Positions 24,301-37,200 of a DNA stretch of 64,000 bases are shown here, piece by piece. This stretch comes from Ascaris suum (taxonomy: Eukaryota > Nematoda > Chromadorea > Rhabditida > Ascarididae), in NCBI GenBank assembly GCA_013433145.1, contig CM024189.1:9106001-9170000 (forward strand), written 5' to 3'. The position numbers were made by a program, and so were the translations under genes. Under the pieces are notes generated by a model that had not been told where the DNA came from, did not search any database, and saw nothing but the letters and a program-made list of their open reading frames with translations. How positions within the stretch are numbered: position 1 is the stretch's first letter; the number at the start of each line of letters is the position of its first letter.

Positions 24301-27300
24301 GACCCATCGAAGAATAAACGTGGCAAGGCGTACAAAGGACGTCGGGATAGTGAATATAAATGCTTCGAGGCACACGATGGAGTGTTATATCGACCAGGCG
24401 ATCATGTGTTCATCGAGGTTTCGCAGTGTGAGCCATACTTCATCGGGACGATCTCAAATTTCAAAATGGTGCGTTATTTCGTAGTTTAAAATTGTTTGCT
24501 TTACCTCTTCATTGGTTTTTTTTGCAGCTTATGGTACGTTGTTTCGTTCGTTCATTACAAGTTCGATATAAGTATACAAGAACATTGCTGTTATGTTTAT
24601 TTTGACCGCAAGTTGTTGTAGGTAAAGCAGCGGTGCATTTTAGAAAGCACCGTTCAGCGAGACATCGTGATAGGAGTATCGCAAATAAGCAGCATCTGGC
24701 TGCCAAGCTAAACTCGTGACCGCAAGAGATAGTGCGACTGCATTGGCCACATTCAAACTGTACTAGTTGATGTCTTGCCTGCTTGAAAATATCCAGTATA
24801 CAAAAGGTGTTAGCAGAGGTGATGAAAGTGTGGATGCGTTTGCCTTTGAGTGATTTAGAACATGGGATATTTATGTTATTTCTAGGATAGTTATGTGTTG
24901 GCTGAAGAGTTACGAGAGTGAGCGACGATGAGGTATTGCGCGCATGTTGAACTGCTGCGACTGAAGTTTCACTTTGTTTACGCCGATTTATCTCTATGCT
25001 TGAAACGGGCTTCCATTTCTCTTTCATTGTGGTAGCCACTGTGCATTGACGGCGACATTTCATTAACTTGTTTTTGTTGCACTTGTCGATTGATTCAAGC
25101 AGGTTGCATTTAGAAAAGGGTCATCGAAGGAAAAGGCGTTTGGCTGGCTGTGATCCTTTGAAATGCTCAACAGTTAGGGAAATGGATGTTATTCTTATTA
25201 CTGCAATATTCAGGCGGTCAGAGATTTCCGTCTTCTTTCTAGGAAGGAAATTCATTGAATACTTCTGCAGAAGTTTACAAGGTGATGGGAAGGCACTTTT
25301 TATATCGGTCTTTTTAAGAACAGAAGCACTTGGTTTATTAATTGACTGAATGTATTGACTGTTATACTTTTTCTGCTGCGTTCTTCGTCTGCAGCAAGTT
25401 CATCCACCGTGTACGAATGCTGATATCATGCAACGAAAACAGGAAAGAAGTTTGGGTTCATTTATATTTCTCATGTTTCTTTTGGACAGGAAGTGACAGG
25501 CTTCGCTGCTGAACTGCGCGATGAAGCTTTTGCACACAGTGAAAAAGGGAGCGATCCGGAAACTGTTGTGTTGTTGAGTAATGCACGATCAGCCTAGGCT
25601 GTTGATATTTTGAGATATTCGATTGGCGTGCAATTACAACTTAAATATGTTTCTTCAGATCAGCATTTATTTAAACGAAGGGGGGTTATGGCTACGCCGA
25701 CTTACTGTATTAAAGGCAGACAGGTAATCTGTGATAACGCTACTCACAATCAGCAAAAATGGGCTGGTATTGATGGTGGTGATAGAAACTGGGAGTTCCT
25801 AGGCGGTGTGCCACCGCCCCTTTCCCCTTCTGTTCGCTCATTTCGACCGGTTAATAAACATACAAACACATTAGAGGGGTGAATCTTGAGCACTACCACT
25901 TGCACGTTCCGTTATGGTGCTGGGACTCCTGCAGTTGCACTTTTCAGTGATGGATTATTTGCTTACCGGGACGCGCCTTCCTACCCTCTTGCGCCCCCTC
26001 CATCTTGCATCAGCGAGTAGCCAATGGTTGCTCGCTGCGTGGACAGCATCTCGGTAACAGATTTTTATCACACCTTTGTGAAATGAGTCTTTCGGTGCGT
26101 TATTGCTGTACCGCGTCCACTTTGAGTTGCACACCATTCGTGACTGTTCAATTGCAGGGTTATTACCGAGGTAATGTTTTTTTTTTACAGATAAATCCGC
26201 CCCACAGCCATTTGCTTACCCATTTTCGTTTGTATGTTTTCAGGCTATGCGAGCTTTCGCAAAGAATGTGCTGGCCACGTCATTCCTTTGGTTATTTATT
26301 CGTAGGTTTATTAACCGCATAGATTCTGCTCCAGACCACCGACGTTGTTGCGATTGAATTGTGATGGGGGGGGGGGGGGGGGGGGGGGTGCATAGTCCAG
26401 CCAATTCCCAGCTCCTTTTTGTTGCGATCGAATTTAGTTATGCATAATTATAGCTTGCTGATTGCTTGGATGGGGTGACCTTTGAAGAGACCATTCAGTG
26501 ATGTTGGGCGATCATATATGCATCGGCTCTCCCGCTATGCAAATAGAAATTATAAATTATTTTCTTCATCTCTTGGTTACTCCATGCTTAATGGGTCTGT
26601 GAAATAAGGGATTCGAGTTATAACTAAGAAAGAGACAGATAGATGCGCGCTCACACACAGATGCGATATCGCGATAATGCTCTTTCGTAGAGGTTTCTGG
26701 AGGCGCGTAGTGATGATTGCAATAAAGAGTGCCCTCTACATCAGTCGGATATCACACGTTTAGCCTTTAGAAAAAAATTTTGGTAAAAAGGCAGTTGCGC
26801 CTTAAATTGTCGCCTTGGGCCTTGAATTATATTCACCAAATTTGATTGTCGCAGGTGTGAGAGTTGAAAATTCCGCGCTTTCATAAGTGGATGATGACAA
26901 ACTACCGCCAAAGCATGCACAAAGCGCATTAAAAGGTTTCACTAATTAAAAATGGTGCATACTCATCCCTTGCAAAAACTGGGACGGGCATCGTTGTATT
27001 TTATTCTTCTTGTGGTACCCTCACACTTCCGAGCGACCGTCTTTTATAGTTGGTATTGCATGTTAGTGCGTCCATGCAGGTTTCCATTCGTATTGATCTG
27101 TCGGATTTATCTTTGAATAGCGGCATCGGTCTTTCTGTGAGCAGTAGCATGCGTTTCCATAAGCATTATTACTGGAAGAAATTGCACCTCGAAGAGCATT
27201 AGGGCACCATCGGGGAGTTTTGTATAATATAGGTTATTTGACCGACGATGTAGGTTATTTCTTCATCACTCCTTCTCGCGTGCGGGATACGACTGCAAAT

Positions 27301-30300
27301 ACATAAGCACAGGGATCATATGTCTTATTTGAATGGCGTCGATTTTTTATTGCCTTGTAATTCACTTCAGATGTGAAGAATGGTCGATAAATAAAATTGG
27401 CAAGTTGAAATGCGGCGGTCTGGTAGCGGCATTGCTGAATGATTAGATTTGGCTGATTATATTTTCATCGAATTCAACTAAAGATTTGAGACTGCCGAAT
27501 ATCTTACAAAAATTTTGTGAGTGCTTAAACCTTCTTCATCACTGCTATCACTTTTTTTCGTTTCGATAGTCTCGGAACAGCGTTGAAATTTTAGAATCTT
27601 TGTTGAAAGATGGGAAAGAGGAAACAAATTCGGTTTTATTATGGACTAGACGTGCACACTAATGGTCCACATTCTTTTGCAGCCTGTTCATCTATGCACG
27701 AAGTTTAACATTTGAGGTTCTCATGATTTGCTTGTTGCATTTCCTGCCTCGTTAAAAATCGGAAATTTGTCTCATTTCTAAATAGATTTTTGTCATCCAA
27801 ACAAATCAGTGCTATCAAATACACGAAAGAATTTCATGATCGGAAAAGGGAATATATAACTGTGCGAAGAAGAAGGCTCAAACATTGAAATTAAAACAAA
27901 CAAAAGCAAGAAAATGCACTATCAGAAAGATCGGAGACACAAGGGTAACGCTCGGAAGATCGAATCGAGAAATTCAAAACACCTTTGTCTTATTTTCGAG
28001 CATTCTTTTCTGTTCACTGACTGACTTCATATGGTGAATTGTCTTTGATTTCAGTGTTTGAGCGTTCTTCCTCGCACAATTATTTGCCTCATTTTTCGAT
28101 CATAAAATTCTTTCTTACATTTGAGAGCATTTGCTTTGTTGAAATGATATGATGGTGGCAAAGCTTTGTCCCTCACCGTTGAATGAACTCGTTTTGAATT
28201 TGTCTTATATACGCTTTTATTGAAAATTGAGTTTTTGAGTGGAAGAGAATGAGGACACTTCTCGTAGATTTATGATTGACAGACGCTCCAAAATAAACGA
28301 TCTCCTTGAGTGGTTCTCTGGAAAAAGGCATCGCTTCTTTCATTTAATACACTTCGACAGTGAGGGACATAGACTAGACAAACGCACAGGAGATCGGGCA
28401 GATTTTCTAGCTGAGTTTAGCGGTAGAGTGCATCCATTATACTTCGGTGCCACCTCGATTCTCAGCTTGTCCTCAACTTTGCTGGCTACATACGCATTAG
28501 AATGCGCCTTCCAGGTAGGTATATGGTCCGCAATTCGCTGTGGAACGTGTTTTCTTGTTGATAGAAACTGAGGGCCTACATTCGCGCTATTTCTTCTTTT
28601 AGTGCGCGACAGACGTCTGCATTCATCTATAAATACAACACTGCGGACAGACAGCTGACGCAACATAAGAGTGTAAGGAGCCAAGCAGTGTAGCCGCCAG
28701 GTGTTCGCAACGGTCGAAAGTCCTTCTCAAGCAATTCAGCCGCAGGGTATTCGCGAAGATTAAATGTCCTAGTCAAATATGTACCTTTGGGTGTCGCTGT
28801 ATTATTGCGAGTATATATCTTTATGGTGCTTAATCCAAAAACTGTTTGCACATTCGCGAGGAACGGAATAAAATTTGAAGTGGCTGGAGATTAGTGCGTT
28901 AGTGCGTTACGCTGTTCGTACGTTCTATGAACATCCGAACCAACAACCTTTGTCTGTCACTATAGTTTTTTGCATAAATGGCTGATGGAAAATTTGCAGA
29001 ACGTATAAGGTCAAATTATTTGGTCGAAGATATGTTTAGTGGAGTGCTTTAAGAAATGAACGGAGCTCACAGTTCATGCGTAGCGGATTTTTTGTTAGCA
29101 TAGTGAAACAAAATTGCAGCGATGTTTTGTGTTTTGTGCCATTTGACTGCTTTACAACTTTAGTTCCTATATAGAGGTTCCTAATTCGATGGAGGCAATT
29201 TTGCTGGAAGTTCAGTTGAACTTGAATGGATCTTGTCGTTTTCGCCTTATGAATTCCTTGTCTGGGAATGAGATGCTTAGCGGGAAGAAAACTTGGATGC
29301 TTCATCTGTCCGCCATAGAGAGATTCGCAACAGTCACTCGCGTGAAATTTTGCAAAGTGATTATCCATTTCCTCTAGTTCTGGACCGGAGGTCGAAAATT
29401 CACTGCTAACTTTGCCGTTTCATGACCTCTCCAATCCCCCCTCTTTCACTGAAGCCTTTCGTTCAAATTTTCGTAGCGCCAAGTATTGGTTTTAGGAATT
29501 TATTGTATCGAATAAAAAGGAATATTACCGTTCACCTCGCGGCAAGTTAGTGCACTCTGTATTGTCAAGCAGTTATTCGTGGAATCATCGTTGCTGCTTG
29601 AGTTTTTTTTTTCATATCTTAGGGGCTTCATAGGGACATGGAAGTTTTATTCATACTTTTTTTATCCAGAAACTTTCGAACTTTTTGCACACTTTCGTTC
29701 CCATTTGGAAATCATAAAGGACATACTTCGAGCAGGGTCTTGAGTAATAGGACATAGTTCGAGTTGAGAAACACGGCAGTCTCAGTTCAAAGGAGCAGTA
29801 TACCATATCTTCCAATGTTTCCCAAAATGTGTAAGCGATGCTTATGCAAATTTCAGATTGAGAAAGAAATGAGGAGCCAATAGCGTGTTGCATTGGGGAT
29901 TTTAACCTGAGTCGATAGACAAATTGAGCTCACTATTGTGCAAGTGGCAGCAGATCGCAGAGTTAGCAGTTGTCATAACGTGACCATAAAATTGTGTCAT
30001 AAATCAGTTAACTGGCATAATGTCCTTGCAAGACACATTTTGGAAACATCGTATCTGTGTCTCGAAATATATTTTGACGTCATTGTTTAAAAGCAGCTTT
30101 TTCTGAGCTCGCTCCACAATATGTGGTAAGCATTTTATTCATCGCAAACCATCCTCATATATACTTCTCTCAACTTTCATTTGTCAAATTCAGAATGAGT
30201 TATAAGCATTTAAGGGTGCCGAAAAAAATTACGTGCATTTAACACAGATCGGTCTTTTTTTAATAATAGCCGGATCATAAAAGGAAAAACATTTCCTGCA

Positions 30301-31155
30301 CGAATGAGTATCTAAAAAACAGGATCTTACCTTTCCCAACGAAAATGGAGTCGTATCGTTTCCTGGTACTAGCGTCTCATTCAAAAACGGCCTAGGTTAC
30401 AATGAAATTCATGTATTAGAAGTTGGAGAGGACGAGGTCGTTTATGGGCATGAAGAGAATGTGTTTTGTTGTTGTAAATGCTGACTGGTGGAACTGATCA
30501 CTTGTTCACTCAAACAGCGATAGGTGTCACTGAAAGACGGTGTGTGCCTCGTACATGTTGTGGTATATAGATAGACACTGTATGCTATCGTGGACGGAGC
30601 AAAGCTTGATAGGGTGTAATGCTGGCAAATTGTTCATTTCACTGATCCACGTTTGGACTGTTGTTTGTAGAAGTGGTTCGGCGCAGGCATTCAATGGAAA
30701 CACCTATCAAAGAGTTCGCAAATTTATCTTTTGCCTATACCAGCACGATTTTTCCCCATTGTTGTAGTAGCCACTGTTTAAAACAGTTAGCATACTAGTT
30801 TTATTCACTTTTCTTACTGTTTCTGGTAGTGTCTACGCAGATCCTCCATTCTTTGAAATAGAAAGATGAAGGTGAGTGTGCTGCGTATGTTTTTATTTGC
30901 AACAATATTGCCCCGTTTGAACGATGATATGAATTGAATGAAGAGTTGGTATTGGGTAAGATGAGAGGGTAGATAAGAAGACGGCTGTGATTTGAGTGAG
31001 CGCGTTTGCTTATGGAATGTATTCGATGTTTGCGTTGCTCTTCGGTCGCTGATGGAATGTAAGGACCGCTTTTGGCGCATTCTTTATGTTGCAAACGACT
31101 TTGATATAATTGCCGATTCGTAAAATAAACAGATTTTCATATCGCTACTTTGCAT

Positions 31156-31213
<58 letters not shown>

Positions 31214-31217
31214 TCTA

Positions 31218-31271
<54 letters not shown>

Positions 31272-34200
31272 TTTTTGCATACTGCCGATCTAATCTAGAA
31301 TACTGCACTCCCATGTGCTCTCCTTACCGCGTTTCCCACATTGCACTATTAGAAAATATGCAAAAATGTTCTAATTGTGCTGCATTGTCTAAAGCTACGT
31401 TGGCCCTGATCAATATGATTGAAGATTAAGTTCTTCAGCTTGGAATCACTAGGATGTCACATTCTTAAACTCGACCTTTCCTTCTCTTTCAAGACAGTGC
31501 TTGGTTTTGCTCACATTCCGTTTCTGAGGGTAGCATGACGTGAATGAGTTGTACGTGAGTATCAGCTTGCAAGAAAACGCATGCCAAACATAGTGTTTGG
31601 AATGCTTTCATCGTCCTGTAGTGCGTTTGTGGAATATTTGTGATGAAAATATTGTGGAAGCGGATAGTGATGAAAGTTTTCTGAGACGCCTAAATAGTTT
31701 TGGTCTGCACTGTGTTGCTGATCTAGTGTTTCTATTTCCTTATTGCTTAGATTCTTGCGATCATCGTTTCGCAGTTTCTTTTCAAACTTACCTCTTCCGG
31801 TTTCTTTATGTAATCTGCGCATTGCCCATTGGTCGTGCACCCGCACTTTTTCGTTGTTTGTTACCTCTCTGAGTCAGTCTTGTACTTATTGTTTCCTTCA
31901 AACGCTTTAGGAATAGGAATTACTCTGGTTGTATTCGAGTGATACGGTGACGTTCGCCTTGCATACTTGTAGACGCCAAGAAGTGAACGGGATTTCGATT
32001 TGCTCTGCGACAATGACTGGCGCATGTCTCATATGCGGAGAACCAAACGATGTTCAGACACACCTCAAACAACTTAAGGAGTGAAAATAGGCTTAGTGAC
32101 GTATCTCTTATGATCTGCGTTATTATCTTGTATAGTTGGATTTTGGAAAAACATAATAGTTTGTTGCGGTGGCTTCCAAAAAGGTGTTATAACAATTTTT
32201 GGTGGGACGAGGCCACCAGAGGTCACCAGATTCCTCCCTAGTTCCTGTTTCAGCAAGTAGAGCGAAGCATCCCGGAGCGTGCCAAGGCTATCACGGAGCA
32301 CTCTCCTTCATCTTCTCCAGTAACTAGGTCGAAGTGCATGGGGTTTGTGCTTTTTCGCTAGTAGGACAGGAATGCAATATGCTAATCAACTATTCTTGCG
32401 AGTTTCATTGCATTACATATATTAATTCTGAAGCCAGCTTTCTACGAAATTTAAAAATCCAAAGCCTATTTCATGCTGTTCCAATTGTGTTGAGGTTCGG
32501 TTGGTTGCGTTGTCGTGTATGTTGAACATAAGCGAGCCTGCGCTTTACATTTGGTGTAGAATATCATCAGGACGGACGATGCCCTTTTCTTGTTCTCCGT
32601 CGGAATGTGTTCTTAAAGAATGTTGTTTTTCTTGGAAGATGCAATTTCTTCTCATTTTGTTGGCTATCGTTGTGCCCATGTTTCCTCTGCTTCTCGAAGC
32701 CATCTCCCAGTTTGTGATACATTGCATCCAATTCAGTGGGTAGCTAGTGGTCGATGGAAAAATGTAATTTCGCGTTCAACATGCATTCTTCTTTGCATCC
32801 ATCATAGTAGCGTTTTCGGAATAAGTTATCTCTGTTGTACGACGGGAGCTGTGAAAGGTCCTGCCATATTCCTGTCCTGTTAAGATTTGGCGATATGTTG
32901 ATTGCTCAGATTCGTATGGGTTATGTTTGGAAACACTTTCAACTTGGAAGCTGTCAAATCTCGAATAGCGAAATGTGGTCCCTGTATCAAACATTACGGG
33001 GCTGTATTGCTTACGTGAAGATGCAACACTAATTCAAATTGGAATGATCATGTTGTTCGTGTTAAAAACTGCAAAGCACAGTTACTTCAGCGAAATTTAG
33101 TAGGGCCGCAATGAAAAGGCTGGAAGCGTGCTACGACCATCATTTTTTTTTCTTGCATTGGGCCGCTTCAGCATACTGCACTGAATGATTCTTTTTGCAT
33201 CAGTGAAACAAGGCATGACATGGAGCTCTCATTTGTTTATGTTCACCTCCATGCTCAAGTTTTCCGGATGTACCGAGTTGTTGACAGTGTTAGCAGTAAA
33301 GATGAATGGTCACAGCTTATTGATAGGGCATGTAAACGGAGATGGCCATGTTCTACTATTTAAACGAAAGAGTGAAAGTTATTCTACGTTTTTTTTTTCG
33401 AAGAAAAACATCTCCCAAAATCTGGATTGTGATCGGAAGAGGCACTGTATTTTTTTGAGTTATAAGAAGGAGGCTGTTTAGGGCATTGTAGTATGACATG
33501 TTGTGCGTTTTTCAGATCTGTGTGATTGTTGAATGTTTTAGGAGTAAACGTTACAAGGCGTTTTTTTTTAAATATCGACTGATGCTTGCGTTTGTAAGTA
33601 TGCACTCATGTTGTAATGGAAGGAGCGTGTTCTGATTCAAGCACTTTTTTGCTGCTTAGATTCGAATGTTCTGCTTTACGAAAGGGATTTGACTGCTGGT
33701 AATGCTTTCGTTTTTTCCTTTAGTGAGAGAGTCAGGAAAGGTTAGCTAGCTAGCCTGTTTCCCGTATGAATCTGTAGGCAGTGTTGGAGAGGTGGGGTAG
33801 TAGCACAGAGAAACGAAAGAATTTTAAGTGAGAAAAAGGAGTAGTTGATATGAAGTGTTATGTAGCCAACTTTGCAGACCAAGCGAGACCAACTGTCGGT
33901 AAAGGTGACGCGGTTCTATCGACCTGAAGACGTCCCGGAAGACAGCTATTCTTTGTTGCTTCAGGATCGTAAGGACGACGCAACGCTTAATCATAGGGTT
34001 TTGGATGCGTTGCAGAATAGGGAATTGTTCTCGTCAGAAACCCCGTTCGTCTATTCGATTTGTAATTTAAGGTGAGTGATTCGTTTCTTTTGATGGAGGG
34101 GGGGAGGGTGGCTGAAGGATTTTCATTTGTTTTTTATTGAAGTTATTGTCGTTGAAAACTTTTCCGTCAGGTATCTACCCCATTAATTGCTTTGTAAGAT

Positions 34201-37200
34201 TCATCATCTGCAGTAGCTTCATGGCTTTACGGGATTCTTGGAATATTAAATAGAGGTTGATCTTAATTAAAACCGCAATTGAAAGGGAAGAAAGTTTTAT
34301 GAAGCCAAGAGAGTTGAGCAAGCTTGATGAGCTGTGAGGGTTGACAACGTGTCGTTAACTGCGACAGGCGTGTAATAGCGCTGGGCAGTGACCATTACAC
34401 AACTCAGCGGCCGAGTTTTACATGACCACTGCGGCATTAATTTGCCCGTGAGAGTCGTGCGTAATGGACGTATTTAATTGCCTCCTCACAGGGTGTTAGG
34501 GCACTTGCTAATTCCGCTCCCCCGTATGAGCTTGGCGTCCTAGCAACGCACGCCGCATTTTGATGCTAAACGGCATGTTTTGATTAAATATTTGTGTTTA
34601 TCCTCTTCCACAGGTATCGTAAAATCTGACTTGGTTGATAGCTTTATAAGTGAGTACTTGGTTTTGTTATGTGATTATGTGTTCGCCGCGTGCGTTCGCA
34701 GAATCATTTAAATGCATCTCGAGAAGCATGTGGAAGGCAGTGTGAGATAAAAGTGATGATAGCCGATCTGTGAAATTTGCGCAGTTTTAGTTCTTATTTA
34801 TGATGTTTGCTGGAGAAGAGATTCGTTCAATGTTGTCTTGCTTTTTATCGCTTAGAATATAACATATTTGAGCGGTTTTGCATTCGCGCTTTACATGCCC
34901 AATCTTACAATTTCGACATAGCAGTAAGTGAGTACAGTTGGATGAGTTTCTTGTCGTACTATGTGGGGTCATTGTTCACTATCCTGGTAATCAATTGGAT
35001 TATCGTTTGTGTTTTCATTGATCCTGACTCTTTACCTACTCGAACTCTTTTTTGATGGAAAGAAGAAATAGAAATGTGGATATGACGCTAAATTTTATAA
35101 GAAGAGAAAACATCGGAAGAAAAAAAAATTGTAGTGTTTGTCCGCCTGGTTGAGCAAGTGATGACCATGTATGGAATTGAGACACCAGCGCTTTGTTGAT
35201 TGCAGTTCTTGCTGTCAATAGCAGTAGTAAAACATCTGTGTGCTCAGCACAAGCATTACGCCTTCATTGATCGAGTCCTATACGCGCAGATGTTACACGA
35301 AGTCTTAAATTGCAGATGCCTTCATTAATTAACATAATGTACTTCGACGACGCGAAGTATATTTAAACGTTTTATTGGCTTGCTGCATTCTTTCTTTGAA
35401 TCTATCTCTTTCTTCAATGATTATTGATGCACCTCGGTGTCCTTTTTAATGCTATTCACTTATTATTGATGGACGAGTGCTGCACACTGCTGAAAAGCAA
35501 TTTAGCATCCCTCAGTGCGCATCAGTGAACGATCGCTTTAATGTTGCTAAGTGCTGCTAGGATGTTTTATTTGGTAGTGGCACGTGGCTTAATGCTCGTA
35601 AACTGTGTAACGAGCTTTCAATGATGATAATCCTCCAGGCGATTGACGTTACACTGCCTGCTGTTGCGATGTGATGTGTGGTTATCATCGCGATATGTGA
35701 TACGTTACTGCATTAAGATCGTCTTTGTAGAAAGAATGTTAACTTCTAGGAACAAAAAATGTTGGACCATTCTCAGCATTACTTGGACGTTACCAGTAAC
35801 TACTCGTTTGCCAGACATTTTTGAATCACATTTACCATTTCCTATAGTATTGTTGTATTTCAGCACAGCGGTTTTTAAACCGGATGAATGGTGAATGTTT
35901 CTGGGGTAATTGTTGGTATTTCTAGCCTATTATTGGTATTAGGTTTGTTACTACCTTTGCTTAGCTAAACATATCTTAATCACCATATCTTTTTGGTACC
36001 GATATTCCCCTACATCGTTTTACGGGATGTGCGACAAGCATGTTTTTGCGTAAAGCATTGCATGCTAGTTGATTAAATTGCAACAAAGTTGTCTTGCTTT
36101 TTGCTGTTAAGGTCAGCTTGCATTGCATTTCACTGTGCAATCGCAGTAGGCAAAGTCTTTCTGGGCAAATGCGCGATCTTCGGTTGTCGTATTCTTAGCG
36201 TAACAATTCGTAGGATGCAATACCGCATTCGCAAGACACACGATGTACTTGAAGTTGCTTTGTGGTATATAAAACTGCATCTGGGATGGCTACAGTCATT
36301 TCAGACACTCAGACAGGTAACGGTTATCTGGATCTTTGCCTGTCTGAAGTAGCTTCAAGTAGCCCCACGTTAGTTTTGGAGGCCGCGAAAGTTTGTTTGC
36401 ACTTGATAAAGTAAAATCTGCCCACACAGCAAGGAGTGGGGCGATTTATCAGCACTTGTGATCTGTTATGTGAGTGCGTTTAAGATTGTTAAAGTGTACG
36501 TCCTTATGTGTCCGCTATCCGAACTATTCGACTGCCACAACTATAGCAGTCTGAAAACGGTGTAGAAAGACGATTTTATTTTCTACGGCATGACTGTTGA
36601 TTAAATCTCTAAGGTGGTCGTCTACACTTTTTAGCGAATCTTTCAACTGGTCTTTGAAATAAGGATTGGTGCTGCCGTTGATCTGGTGCATTCGCGTGCA
36701 CTACGAAACAAGCGAGAAGACTAAGTTGCCAGAGCGGCAAGGGAAGTTGTTAAGTGCTTTTGAGGAGGGATCACGAGGTTACGGACGCACAAACATCCCC
36801 TCGATTCCCAAAAATTGTCGACCTTAGGAAAATAAGGAGAGGTGGTTAAAGATACCACGTAGTGGGTGCGGAAGATCGGCACGTCCGTTGTTTGTTGCTT
36901 GCTGGTTGTATCAGTCGCGGATGGGCTGAGCACATATGCCGCTGGCGACGAGCGAATTGTATCTATGTTGTGTAGGTGTGTTGGGTGTTGGTCGCCACTA
37001 CCACCGCGTCAGGGAACGTCTATGTGGGTGCAGCTGTATGCTAAGAGAGTGCCAAATGGGTGTGCGCAAACTTGGGAGAGTGGAGGAAGCGTGAGATGAA
37101 CAAAAAATAACGTTATCGAGACGAATGAAATGAGAGCAGCGCGCCGAGGTGAGACAACCAAATGGCGCTTATTATTGATCATGGTTTTGGTTTGGTGCTG

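Larger units (their letters stand above)
24469..33877 (+). other. egl-27 intron 2 (9.4 kb)
   Basis: Donor GTGCGT, acceptor TTTGCAG. This is the longest intron. It holds a 23-nt G tract (26366-26388), a CT/TA compound microsatellite (31156-31268), a pair of imperfect repeats near 28691-28778, a 110-codon + ORF at 28239-28571, and a 184-codon - strand ORF at 24509-25063. None of the ORFs is a family I recognise. Confidence 0.7.

Noticed and set aside
36866..37099. ORF with a secretory-looking N-terminus
   Set aside because: It begins at GTG rather than ATG, has no splice support, and overlaps an equally open frame on the other strand.
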